A stretch of DNA of 64,000 bases from Linum tenue (taxonomy: Eukaryota; Streptophyta; Magnoliopsida; Malpighiales; Linaceae): the NCBI GenBank assembly GCA_946122785.1, contig CAMGYJ010000009.1, positions 23,409,633 to 23,473,632 on the forward strand, in the 5' to 3' direction. Below the pieces are notes generated by a model that saw only the letters and a program-made list of their open reading frames with translations, was not told the DNA's origin and ran no database searches. This document shows positions 32,133 through 44,119 of the stretch, piece by piece (the first letter of the stretch is position 1; each line of letters starts with the position of its first letter). Position numbers and translations under genes: made by a program.

Positions 32133-32330
32133 TGGAGCGAGAAGGGATCGGAGAGGTTGCGGGATTATCGAAGATCTATCTTTCCGTCTTCGTCCAACAA
32201 TTGTCAGTCGTCAGAGCTCAGCGGTGCTCTTCCTGTGATCAAGGTCAGCACTCGGATCGTTTTAAATTTTTCAGATCTTGAACTGATCCCGGTTTACTCT
32301 GCTTTTGCAAGTGACGCTCAATTCACGGAC

Positions 32331-32405
32331 TGGGCCCACTCGCTCGGAATATGATGTGTAATGGGCCCATTAGCTAGAAATTCGTTGTGATTTCCTGGTT
32401 GGGCT
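32331..32405 (-). promoter_or_regulatory. Site II (TGGGCY) cluster upstream of the ESSS-like gene
   Basis: TGGGCCC at 32331-32337 and 32362-32368, plus TGGGCT at 32400-32405, lie about 200-275 bp upstream of the ATG. TGGGCC/T elements are known TCP-factor sites in plant promoters for respiratory-chain and ribosomal-protein genes. GGGCCC is palindromic, so orientation is not informative. Confidence 0.6.
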
Positions 32406-32439
32406 TTAAAGCCCCAGACTTCATACATGTTGTTGTTGT

Positions 32440-33098
32440 TAGAGGTGGGCGGCTTGGGTGGGTTTTGGCTTCAAATTGACCCACCCGCTTACTAGCGAGT
32501 TGGAATAATTGTGACCCGCAATCCACTCACATAGTTTTGCGGGTTGGGTTGGGTGAGTGACGGATGAGTGCGTTTGGGTCGCGGGTCAACCCGCAAAAGC
32601 AATTCTCCAACAAGCTATTAAGAAAGTTGACTAATATTTATAATAAGTTCATAGCAAATTAGTAAGATTGTATCAATCATTTGTGATTTTGATATAATTA
32701 ATAATTTATACTTTGCATCCCAATATTTAATGGATATTAACAATAATTTGCATACCAATATCCAATATCTAATGAACATTGCACAACACAATAACCAATA
32801 ATAGTAGTCAAAACTATTCTTTATTCTTTACCTTTTAAAGTATATGGTCAGACTGTTGTGCAGTTCGAAAATATGATGAATATTCGATACTGTAAGAAAT
32901 GATATTTTTTCAAGTAAAAATAGGATGCGGGTCATACGGGTGACCCGCAATCCACCCACCACCCACCCACACAAGTGCGGGTGAGAGATTTATCAATCCG
33001 CAATCCACCCACATCAATCACCCATTGAGTGCGCGTCGGATTATTTGCGGGTAGATCGATATCAATCCACGGATTAACCACCCACGTGCCCATCCCTA
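32440..33098. mobile_element. Non-autonomous hAT-like element 3 (about 660 bp)
   Basis: It starts TAGAGGTGGGCGGCTTGGG and ends CCCACGTGCCCATCCCTA, imperfect inverted ends of the TAGRGNTGG type. Arms are rich in GGGTTG/CAACCC and CCCGCAA words and the centre is AT-rich. A likely 8-bp TSD is CATGTTGT (32426-32433) and CATCTTGT (33099-33106), with TGTTGT slippage at the left junction. No coding sequence was seen. Confidence 0.7.
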
Positions 33099-33799
33099 CA
33101 TCTTGTGAGTAATTATCATAAACGGTCACACAACTTGTCACTTAATACAAAACGAGAGCTGAAGTTTAATTTTGTATGTTTTAATGTAATACGGTTGGCC
33201 CATTTTCATCAATAGTCGGGTTAGATCCGGTCCGTAAACCATATTTTTTAAGGAGGATCTTAAAACCATTGTAGCCAATAAGAGGAGAGAGATAATTATT
33301 ATTAATCATTAGTTAACTACCTACAATGACAGAAATAAAATATAATTACTAATTAGTATCATTATTAATTAAAATGAAAACCATCTCTCTCCTAAATTCG
33401 ACAACTATTTAATATGGAAATTAAAAATATAAATTCATAATTGATATTAAATGTTTTAAAAAAGGAATTTTAAAATAAAAAATATACACTTTCCCTTTCT
33501 ATAGCAACTTGTCGTATCATTATTAATATTTGCAATGATATTATTAACATTTATGAAATATATTTTTAATTATTATTTGTATACGCATTATTGTTAATAA
33601 TTTCAATATATTTACCAATGTTTTGATATTACTTCACAAAAAAATGTTTAAATATTATAAATATTTACATCGAAATATTGATAATGATACTCTTAATCAT
33701 TAATAATTAAGTTGTGTTGGTGTTGAAAATACAAGCAAAATCATTGATAATGAGTGTATCTAAATGAGTAATACCATAGTACATATTATTAATAATTCT
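33099..33799. other. AT-rich spacer left of the LINE
   Basis: No gene. It is very AT-rich with repeated TATTAATAATT-type words. The last 90 bp resemble 38640-38735 on the other side of the LINE, and the final 19 bp are the LINE target-site duplication. Confidence 0.5.
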
Positions 33800-34249
33800 T
33801 TTTTTCTTCTTCGTTGAATCAGTTTTTGTTTTACTATAAAGTAAACCAATTTGCAATTTGTGAACCAATACAACGAAGGGGCTTCCATTGTGGCCTCCCC
33901 GAAGCAATTACAGCCGAAACAAAGAAATTACTTCTTCCTACTCTTCCCCACTTTGATGTTACCTCTGCACTACTCAATTCGCATCATGCACATATCTTGT
34001 CGAATGAGCTCTTGCAGCACTTGAGCTTCACGTTCTGGTTCATTTTGGATTCTACGGCACCGTTCCTGCCAAATATATGTCAAAAGCATACACCACTTGA
34101 CTCCTATAAACCTCCTCTACGCACGATTGACAGCTTGGCAAACCGAGTCAAAAGATTCCTCCGAGGTGGGTTTGCTCACCATCTCAACTGGAAGTATTCC
34201 ATCCACTATTTGCTTGACAAACTCACAACTGAAAAACAAACGAGTTCAT

Positions 34250-37223
34250 GTGTTCACTATCATTATGATAGACGGGACAATAGTCATCAGTAATCTTCCC
34301 CATCTCTTTAGCTTACTCTTCGTAGTTATGGCATCCAAAACTATGAGCCAGGCTATAAAAGTGAACATGGGAACACTGTTCTGCCCCCAAACCAACTTGT
34401 ACCAATGAACCATGTTGTATTGAGGACGTAAAGTATCCCAGACGATCTTGATCGAATACTTATTCATTAGTTGTCCATTCCACGGAACACAATCTCCCTG
34501 CCTGCTTAAAAAAGACCTGGGTTCTCTTCTTCAAGTATACGACGCCAAGCCCACGAGCTGTTGGTATTCTCCTTTATAGTCCAGACATCCCCTGTTTTAC
34601 AGCGATATTGAAGCATCCAGGCAACCCACAGAGCTCCTGACTGCATCATGAGCAGCCATAATAGTCGTAGAGCACAGGCAGAGTTTCAGGAGCTAAGTTC
34701 TCGGATTCCAAACCCTCCTTCTTTCTTAGGACAAGCCAGACGGGCCAAACAATTTTGGCTCTACCAGTATCATTACCATGCCAGAAAAAGTCCATACATA
34801 GTTTTTGAACAAGCTTAAGGATCTTCTTTGGCAAAATAAAAACTTGCATCCAATACTGAATAAGCCTTGAGATAACAGAGGTGACTAGCTGCAGTCTCCC
34901 AGCATAAGATAGCTTTTTCGCGCGCCAGGACCGAATCCTTTTTGTTATTGCTGCTGTTGGAGCTTCACAATCCTTATCTGCCAACTTCCCAGATATAGAG
35001 GCAATCCCAGGTATCTCATTGGGAGCGTTCCTTCTGCAAACCCTGAGAGTTCTATGGCATTATGCTTATACAAGACTGACTCACCACCAAAAACCACAAA
35101 GCACTTTCCTGGGTTACATTTCAATCCAGATTGCCAATAGAATTGATCTAGAACTTGCTTCACTACTAGAATAGCTCTAGCTGACCCTACTGTAAAGATC
35201 AACAGGTCATCCGCAAAGCAAAGATGATTTAACATAACTTTGCTGCATAAGGGGTGGTAGAGAATCAGACCTTTTCCATAAGCTCTATTCAACATACCCG
35301 TAAGTCCCTCCATTGCAATGGCAAATAAGTAAGGGGAGAGAGGATCACCCTGTCTCACTCCTTTCTCTGCACTAAAGAACCCTTTCATGCCCCCATTTAC
35401 ATAGATGCTAAATCTTGTAGTAGAAACACAAATTCTGACCCACTCCAAGTAACGATCAGGGAACTTCATTAGTTTCATTATCATGAACAGATAATCCCAG
35501 TGTACCGAATCAACTGTTTTTATTGCACATCTAGAAGATAACTGTTTTCTATGATATCCACTAACTAGTTCCTGTGCCAGCATTATATTGTCAACAATCT
35601 GTCTACGTTGAATGAACGCTGTTTGATTAAGACTAATAACATTTGTTGGTAATACTACACTCAATATCTTTGCCATTATTTTCGCAACTATCTTGTAAAG
35701 CACATTTATGCAAGAGATAGGACGGAATTCTTTGAAGGTTTCAGCATTGAGTACCTTAGGTAGTAGCGCTACTGCAGTGGCGTTGACTCCACTAATTAGT
35801 TTCTTTGTCTCAAAGAAGCTCAGTACCCCTTTAGTGATATCCTCTCCAACAATATGCCAAGTCTTGCGAAAAAACCCAGCAGAGAACCCATATGGGCTTG
35901 GCGCCTCATGTATATTCATCTGAAAGACTATTTCTCTAACCTCGTCTGCAGTGACTTCCTTGCAAAGAAATTCCTTGTGTCGAGAGGACATTTGCTTCTG
36001 TATTATCTCTTTTAAGAACTCAGAATTGGGCTTCACTTCAGCATTAGCCACGCCAAATAACTGTTGATAGAATTTTACAGCTTCATTTGCAACCTTTTCC
36101 ACATCAGTGATTACCTCTCCCGTTTCTGTTTTGATTCTTCTGATAGCTCTTTTTGCTATTCTAATCTTCACTGATTGGTGAAAGTACCGAGTACTCCTGT
36201 CACCCCGATTAATCCCCTCTTCTCTAGACTTCTGCCAATATAACCTTTCTTCTGCTTGTTTTGCCTCTTCTAACTGGGAGGTTAGTAACTTCTTCTCTTG
36301 GATATTATCTGTTGTAGGAGAAGTGAGACAGTTTGTCATTGTTTGTAGTAATTTCAACTCCAACTCCTTTACCAGAGAACTAATATTTGCATTGTGTTCC
36401 TTGTTCAGCTTTTGGAGAGCTTTTTTAACCTCTTTAAGCTCTGCTACATACCATGGGCTGCCAACGCATTGAAAAGACCAGGCCTCCTCCACTATTTGCA
36501 TAAAATTTGGATGATCGCTCCAGAAGTCAAAATACTTGAAAGGCTTTGGTAGAGTTTTAACTGCCGACTCGACTGTACTAGAATACCACAATGATCAGAA
36601 AAGATCCCAGGTATGGCCTCCGTAGTACAGTTTGGAAAAGAAGAGAGCCAAGGAACATTGACCAGTGCTCTGTCAAGTCTCTTTACAATTGGATTCATCT
36701 TTTGATTATTCGACCAGGTATAATACAAACCTAGAGTATTAAAATTCTCTAACTCCATAGAATTGCACCACCCCTCAAAGTCAGACATACTAGATGTCTT
36801 CAGAAGCTGATTAGAAGTCTCACTTGGATTCATTACTGCATTAAAATCTCCCCCTACTATCCATGGATAATTAACCATCTACTTTAAGTTTATTGATTTC
36901 AATATAAGTAGCTCTGCGCTCCAATTATCCCCAACTGGATCCTGTATCAGAGTATGTAAGAAGTTCTTACTTGGTTTCAAGATGCTTATTTTGAATTCAG
37001 GTGGCTAAAACAACCAGATACAACCAAGATCAGAATCTTTATAGTTCAAATGCCTCTCCCAACCTATAAGAAAATTGTCTGAAATCTCCTCTGACTTTGC
37101 TTGACGCACCCTTGTCTCCAAAACTACAACCACACTAACCTTTAGCTGTACCAGGACTTTTGCAAAGTCCCGTCTCTTCCAGGATTTATTAAATCCTCAA
37201 ACATTCCAAAACAAACAATTCAT
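34250..37223 (-). pseudogene. LINE ORF2: endonuclease, reverse transcriptase, zf-RVT
   Basis: The start is at 37223 (MNCLFWNV, then TGA where Arg is usual, GFNKSWKRRDF, VVVVLETRV). The endonuclease continues in 36878-36492 (WIVGGDFNAVMNP, LYYTWSNNQ, KRLDRALVN, SDHCGI). The RT frame is 36591-34945: EAPSPYGFSAGFFRKTW, RPISCINVLYKIVAK, GVRQGDPLSPYLF, CFADDLLIF (the catalytic DD is kept). A zf-RVT-like part (SIKIVWDTLRP, FTFIAWLIVLDAITTK) lies at 34467-34250. The first RT Asp is lost (usual KAYDSVHWDYL appears as IKTVDSVHWDYL). Frame changes near 36560 and 34960 and stops inactivate it. Confidence 0.9.
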
Positions 37224-38402
37224 GATGAGGAAAGGGGTTTAGACCCCGCCTTCTTTTGATCCTTCTTAGGAGCAGCTTGCAATTTAATCACTCCCTCTCC
37301 GTCTTGATCAGCAAGAACACTAAATGAAGACGGAGAGACTTGAAGAACACTTGTTGGACTCAGAGCTGGTAACCATATCCTAGGCCTTGCACCATTTACA
37401 ACCCTCTGAAATTCAGTACCAGACGAGAGTTTTGGAGATGGAATCCCAGTTGAAGTACTTGGAGAGGAAACCTCTGAAAAGCAAACATCAAGGTTTTGAA
37501 GATTTTGCATGTGAGGATGTCTTCACAGAAGGAACCTCTTCTTGGAGCTGGGTTTTGTTCTGGATAGCATGGGAGGGAAGTGAAATGTCTGCCTCTGCTT
37601 CTACCATCTTCTCTTTACCTTTAGCCTTCGAGACCTGTGCCTTCTGTTCCCCAGATTTGGCAACTCAGACCTACTGACCCGGGACAAGCCCACAACAATC
37701 TTTACCAAATAACTTGAAAATAGGGCAGACTGGTGGTAAATGGCAATACTCCACCCGCACTTGAATTGGGAGATCATCATCTGGCTAAACTGTAACAGTG
37801 TCCGGGAAAGGACATTCTGCTTGCAGTTCAACCAACACTTTCTCGAAGCCCATCCTTCTTCCAAGCCGTGTAGTGTGATCAACACCCAAAGGAATACCTA
37901 CCCAGCTACCAATTCTACTCAGACCCTGAAAATTAATACACTCAAGAGGAACATTCGACAAATGCAACTAGATTGGCAACGCCTTTCTGCCCAGATCCTC
38001 TGCACTAATTCCCGGGACCTAGGGTTGAAGGTAGAGCAAGTTATCAAAATGAAACCAGGGGTCATTCTCCAGGATCCAGTCACAAGTCTCATGCGAGGGT
38101 AATTGAATCAACAAAAGATTGTCACACAGAAGCGATACTCGCACCTGACCATCTCTGCCCTAGATTTTGTTCGCCCACCTTCGGAGAACCATTAGAGGGG
38201 GAATATCCTGTAAAAATTGCCCAACCAAACAGTGTTTCCAGCTTGCTGCACCCTCCTCTCGAACCACCTTTGGCATCCGTAAACCACCATTCACCACTTC
38301 TGGCTTGATATAACACAACCGATTTGCTTCTGATATTCCAAATAGACTCGCCCATGGCTTAGTTGGCTGACGTTCGCAAACATCTAAATTCGGCCCTGCC
38401 AT
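37224..38402 (-). pseudogene. LINE ORF1 (DUF4283-like, zinc-knuckle type), broken
   Basis: From the ATG at 38402 (MAGPNLDVCERQPTKPWASL) the frame carries KPEVVNGGLRMPKVVREEG and KHCLVGQFLQDIPPLMVLRR. This resembles the DUF4283 gag-like domain in plant LINE ORF1. Other frames continue with HETCDWILENDPWFHFDN and WVGIPLGVDHTTR-type wording (38100-37800). Stops and shifts are frequent. Confidence 0.75.
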
Positions 38403-38599
38403 AGGTGGCAAATCATTCAAGAAAAGGGAAGAGAAGAGGAAAGGAAGAGGCACCGGCGCAGATGCCGGCGCGACGAACGTGAATCGTCGAAACCCTAGTC
38501 ACCCGCTTTTCGTTCTAACTCTACTTTCTCTCTCTACTTTCTCACACCTCAGTCAAATTTCTTATATTTTGTAACCCACAACATATTAGTAATAATTCT

Positions 38600-39789
38600 C
38601 TTCTCAAAACATTGATAACAATATAAAAACTATTAAAAGCTAAGTTGTGTTTCATCAAAATGCAAAAAAAATTATTGATAATGATTATATCTAATTGTGA
38701 TTAATCGTACTACATATTATTATAATTCTTTCTCAAATATTGATACACTTATATACCATCCATCAGCAATCATATAGCTTGTCATTAACAATACCTATAT
38801 AAAAATTAAAAAATGTTAACAACGTTGTTGTAAACCTTTCAACAGGAAAGCAAAAAAAAAAAAAGAACGTTATCAATGCTTGGCTCCTAGTCAATTCCTT
38901 ATCAACGTAAACACGTTAACAATCAACTATGAAAGGTTAATAATCGCTACAACAATGCAATAACACCACTTTAAACCTTTAACAACCATAAAATGGTGGT
39001 GGTTAATCATACTACACTTTTAATATAATGGTTGATAATGATCATAATAATACTACACTCTTAATATAATAATGTCTTACTACAATATTAAAAAATGACA
39101 CAAAGCTTTTAAAAAATGAGGCATCATTAAAAAATTGCATCACTCTAATACTGCTGAATATTATAGTTAGTAAACATTAATTCAGAATAAAAGTATTAAA
39201 AAATTTGAAAAATCATAACATAATGAATTCCTTAAAATCCGGCCACTCTCCATTAATTAATTTTAAAAATACTTTAATGCCCTAATTACCCATAACTACT
39301 CGGTAACCACTAACCAAATATTAACTACCTATTAAACTTTCAGCCAATAAAAATCACTTAAGATTCTTCTTATATTTCTAGGCTTAAGGACCTGAACTTA
39401 TCCATCTAAAGTTTAGTTAATTGAATATAGTCAGCATGTCATGTCAACAAAAAAATAATAAAAATTCATAAACCAACCATCTAATACCAATCGAACAACG
39501 CTCAACCCTTCCGACCTAACACTACTATGCCTCTCTAATACAAAAATCCTCGTCCGTTCTCCATTCTATTTCTATCGTTGTCAGGAAAATCAGAAATGAC
39601 ATCAACTAGCGTCATTTCTCTTTCATTCCTTATTTTTTCTTTGTTAATATATATCCAGGTACCAAATAGACGGAAGAGATCAATAACTCGAATCGAAATG
39701 AAAAACTTGAGGATGGAAGTGTCAATAAGTTCATTAGCTCGAATCGTTTGCATAGTTGATGATTTCTCCGTCTCATAGGTTCACTAGCT
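38600..39789. other. AT-rich spacer with local repeats
   Basis: No gene was recognised. 38640-38735 repeats the left flank of the LINE (AAGTTGTGTT, then ATTGATAATGA, ATATCTAA, TACTACATATTATTATAATTCT). The remainder is AT-rich and ends at the TSD CAAAC of the next LTR element (39790-39794). Confidence 0.5.
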
Positions 39790-39815
39790 CAAACTGATAG
39801 AAACCCAATTTCTGG

Positions 39816-42800
39816 TGTCGCAACCGCCCCTCCGGATTGCGGGATTCGTTGCGAACTGATCGGAGTCGCCATCGACCTTACTTGGGGTGGATCGAACACC
39901 CATTTCCGGTTTTGTTATTTAGGTTAAAACCAGAAATCTGGTCCGCGAGTTTTAGATTTTTCTAGGTTCGGGAGTACGGTTACGTGTGGGAAAGTGTATT
40001 CACACCCCACAACGCCCCAAATGGGTACTACTTAAATCGATAAGTTTTTAAAGGTTGGGTGTTTATAATTTTTGCCTTATTTACGTATTTAATTATGTGA
40101 TGATTTGATAATTTAGATATTTATCTTTACAATTCGATCATACGTTTATTAACGTAAATCTCGAACGTAAAGAAAGATTATTTTTGTTAGTTGGACTCGA
40201 ACCTATTGGTTGCCTACGTACCCGAGTATCCGGGATCAAAGTCCACGTAGTTCGATAAAGTTGATAAGTTTTGAAAAGGGAATCTTAACACGTTCTATTG
40301 ATCGTGGCTAAGATGATAATTAGAGTTGTTAGACAATGTATTTATGATGTTTCAATTTAGTGATTGAGTGTTATATAATCTTTAAAACAATTTTATTGAG
40401 AGCGACTATCATGATATATTGATCGAGGTTTCGTATTAAGGGATTTTCTAGGTAAAACTAGTATATGTATGAATAAAGAAGGCAAAGCGAAAGTGGTAGC
40501 CATAATTTGGTGAAAAGCAACGATCTTAGCACGATAAGTCGATTCAAATATTGCGTATTAAGCTTAAGCAGGAATAAGGAAAAATGAGGAGATTAAAGTT
40601 GCAAGTAAAATTATGTAGCGTAGTGGCTGATTAAACTAACTCGTGGTATTTTTGATCTGACGGACGCGGGTTCAAATCTCAATAGGGCCGGTTTTATTTT
40701 TAAATTTTTAAGATGGCGAGGGCAAATCCGTCTTTACGAGAGACGAGTGTAATTGTGTTTGAACTTAAAGGAACCCTAGCATTCTCCTATTTGCGACCCA
40801 AGCGGCCGCCACTCTCAAACCTTGCCTCTGCCTCCTTTCTTTCATTTTCTTCTTCTTCCATTCGACCTAAAGCTAAATCCAAAAACCCATTCTACCTCTA
40901 ATCCGACCCTAGACAGCCGCTACTCTCCTCTGATGGAAACGACGAAGTGAAATGGAGACAAAGACAGAAGCGCGTGGAAGATCAGCGATGGACGCCGACC
41001 AAGGTACCGACAGCGGCGATTAAGGTGAGTTTGCCCTTTTACAGTTTGTGCACGTCGTATTTTAGGGTTCGATTCTTGGGTTTTAATCTGGGTAAAGAGA
41101 GTGGTGGCGGTTTTGTGTGATTTAGTTGAAGATCTAGGGATTCTGACTTGTTTCTGTTTGTTTTGGGGTTTTGTTCTCGATCGAAGGAAGGGAACGAAGT
41201 CGTCGTCGGTGCAAAACTAACGGCGATGGACGCGGCGGCGGTTCTGGGTATCACAGGCGTGAGGGTGTGATGGGTTTTTTTTGCTTTTGCATGTGGGATT
41301 TAGGGGTTTTCATCTTGATTTCAGTTCTGATTTTCTGGGTTCTATCTTAGGTTCAATCAAGGGGAGGAGGAACAAGAATCGTCGGGGGCTCGGCGCTTTA
41401 CCGGTGATAAAGACAGCAGCGACTTAGAACCTCGCCTCTGGTAAGCTCTAGCGTTTCTTAGTTTCGTCATTTTTTGTTTTTTTTTCTTGGTTGGTTCTTA
41501 CTCGTTATTTTTATCTTTTTGGTTTCGAACGAAGAGGAGAAAATGGGATATAGTCACCGGGGACAGATTCGATTTTCGGTGGGGGATTTCGGGTAGGTTA
41601 TTTCTATGGATTTATTTATTTCTGGTTTATCCTGTTTGCTTAATGGGTTCTGGTTTAGTTTCTCTGTTCTATAGGTTTCAAACTAGTTTTCAAACCTGTG
41701 TTTCTGGGAAGTCCATTGCTTTTGTGTTTAGAGTGTACTCTAGCATGATTTCAAGGTTTATTGGTGGTGTTTTTTGGTAAATCTATTGTTTGAGCAGTTT
41801 GGTCAAAATCTGGTTGTTTCATATATTGTGGGTGAACTCGAGTTTGGACTATTAACTGTTACTTTGGGCCATTTTTGGATTCGAGGTTCATGGTGTTTTA
41901 TAAGTTTGGGATTTCTATCAGAGTAGTTTTAGGACAGGTTGATAAATCTGTATCATTGTGTATTATGGGTTGGTTCATGGGGGCTTTAGATTCTAGACGT
42001 AACTTGGTATTTATGATGCTTTCAATACTAAAAGTTGAGTAGTGATTGGGATTATGGCCTGTTGCTTTCTGTTACGTGATTTATTAGTGGTGGTTTTAGC
42101 TTTGTTTTATATATGTGTGTAATGATGGAATTTCACACTAACATGATAAAAGTATAAATGAGATGATCGATGAAACATATATCTATATTGGTATTAGTAG
42201 ATTATCAGTAGCTGTATAATTATACATAGCTATCTTGAACGAAGATATTTGTGAGCTTTATAGTTTATATAGAAATAGAAAGAGGAGACAAATCAATACA
42301 AGGATGGTGATAATGGTAAGTGCTTAAAATGTAAAAGGGACTTGAGTAGAAAGATGAATGTATACAAGTAGATGACAGTAGTGATTAATTGCTTGAATGA
42401 GAAAGTATCTGATAAAGTACAACGATAATAATAAGTAGATGAGAGTAGTCAGATTGGAATTGCTTGGAATAGATTAGGTATATTCCTCTTTCAAATAAAA
42501 TCAACCTGCTTGTAGTTTGAATGGGATTGATTGAGTTTCTATTTTGAAAAGAACTTAAAATGAGATGGTTGAAGAAGATGAATGATTAAGATGATGATGG
42601 TTGGTTTTGGCTACCAACCTTTGTTTGTAGTTTGATTATGATTCTGACCTCCCTTTTTCCGTCTCCTTCTTGGGTTTTTTTTTGCTTTGCTGAAGTTGGC
42701 GGCAGTGGTAGGATGCTTGTGGTGAGGGAATTTTTGTAACTTCTTTTGGCTTCTGTTTGTGCAGGTTTTGAGTAAGAGGTGGAAGAAGAAGAAATAAAAT

Positions 42801-43973
42801 TAGAAAGGGGAAAGAAGGTGACAGTATGAAGAAGAGAGTGAGGGAATGTTTGTCTTTGTTTTTCTATTTTCTTTTCGGCTTCTCTTTTCTGTTTGGTATT
42901 TTGAGGAAGAGGAGGAAGGAAGTGACAGAGAAGAAAAGGTTCAGGGAATGTTTTTTTCCTTTCCCCCCTTTTGCCAGAGCTAAAGAGCTCTTTTTATAGA
43001 AAAAAATCAGATGTGTTGGCACAATGCATGGTTGTCACGCCGGCCGGCGTGCCACCGGTTGTACCGGGTTCAACCGGTACCAGTCATAAAACCGGCGTGA
43101 CACCACCGGTATGACCGGCATGATCGATATACGAATCTCTAAGTAAAATGATCTTGTTTTACAGAATTTAATTGATAAAAATTATTTTATTATTTATTTT
43201 ATTAGTATAAAAGTTAAATATTGATGTTATTTGTTGGATTCAAGTATAAATGTTTAGGTATTGACGTTAAATGTCATGTTTAAATATGAGTATTTATAAT
43301 TTTATTTGTAATATTGACCGGCATAAACCGGCACAAACCGGTATGTGCCACCGGTTGAACCATTCCACTTGCTAAACCGGCACACTGGCATAAACCGGTT
43401 TGACAACCTTGGCACAATGTAATTGGATTTGAGAGGTGATAGGGGCCGCCCTCTATGTTTGTGTAGCTTATGGATTGGGTTGAATCGAACCGGTTTGGTT
43501 TGGATGGTATAGGCTGAGTTGGGTTAAAAATTGGGCAGGCATGTTGACCCGGATTTGGGCCAGTGTAGAGTGGGCTTGATGCCAATTTATTTTATTGTAC
43601 AATTGTAATTGGTTTAACCTAATAGAAAATTAGTGGTGTAATTAATTGTAATAACGTTTTCAATTATTTGGCATTGTAGCTGTCTTAATAAGATTGTTAT
43701 GACTCCTATTTTTTATTTCGAAAGCGTGATTCAATTCTTACAAGACCCAACGTCTTAAGAATCAATTAATTCACATGTCAAGTCATCACTAATGAATTGT
43801 ATCAATTGAGATTAGCTATTGCTAATCTCATTGAATTATGGCAAGCAAGACCCAACCCAAGCACTACAATTATGTTTAAGCTAGAAGATCGTTCAAGATT
43901 TGTTATTACAAATCTGACACTAAATTTTAATTGATTAAATATGTTTTAACCCGGACAAAAAGTGGTGTCTACA
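39816..43973 (-). repeat. 3' LTR of the Ogre-type element (4158 bp)
   Basis: It is the same as 50145-54302 at a constant offset of 10,329 bases, and I saw no base difference in the parts I compared. It begins (plus strand) TGTCGCAACC and ends GGTGTCTACA. It includes the hAT at 43027-43411, the GATCAAAGTCCACGTAGTTC box (about 40225), a GGGTTCAAATC box (about 40669), and C/T-rich leader-like DNA around 40770-40900. Small ORFs here are not convincing genes. Confidence 0.92.
43027..43411. mobile_element. Non-autonomous hAT element 4 (385 bp), copy in the left LTR
   Basis: The ends are CATGGTTGTCACGCCGG and CCGGTTTGACAACCTTG, inverted with few mismatches. The 8-bp TSD GCACAATG is at 43019-43026 and 43412-43419. 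Arms carry many ACCGG/CCGGT words around an AT-rich centre. Confidence 0.9.
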
Positions 43974-43986
43974 GTTGCCCCCCTTT
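43974..43986 (-). promoter_or_regulatory. Polypurine tract of the Ogre-type element
   Basis: The plus strand reads GTTGCCCCCCTTT, that is AAAGGGGGGCAAC on the minus strand, directly before the 3' LTR. Confidence 0.75.
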
Positions 43987-44119
43987 GTATATCTCTTGGT
44001 ATTTGAGAGGTATACAAAGTTATTCATAACACACCATTTTTTGTCGGTTTACTAACTATATTGTGATATTTTAGTTTGGTGCATTAACCAACTTCTTTGA
44101 AGTTTTGAAGTCATTGATT

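Larger units (their letters stand above)
33800..38580 (-). mobile_element. LINE (L1-type) retrotransposon, full length but decayed
   Basis: On the minus strand it has a leader, ORF1, and ORF2 with endonuclease, RT and zf-RVT-like domain, ending in an A-rich tail (TTTTTTCTTCTTC on the plus strand at 33800). A 19-bp TSD flanks it: ACATATTATTAATAATTCT (33781-33799) and ACATATTAGTAATAATTCT (38581-38599), one mismatch. Both ORFs are broken. Confidence 0.92.

Noticed and set aside
33814..36000. Plus-strand ORFs in the LINE
   Set aside because: They are antisense to the LINE RT and zf-RVT regions and show no family wording.
40713..43585. Small ORFs in the large LTRs (62-101 codons)
   Set aside because: They are identical in both LTRs simply because the LTRs are copies. 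No motif and no primer-site context supports translation. One overlaps the hAT.
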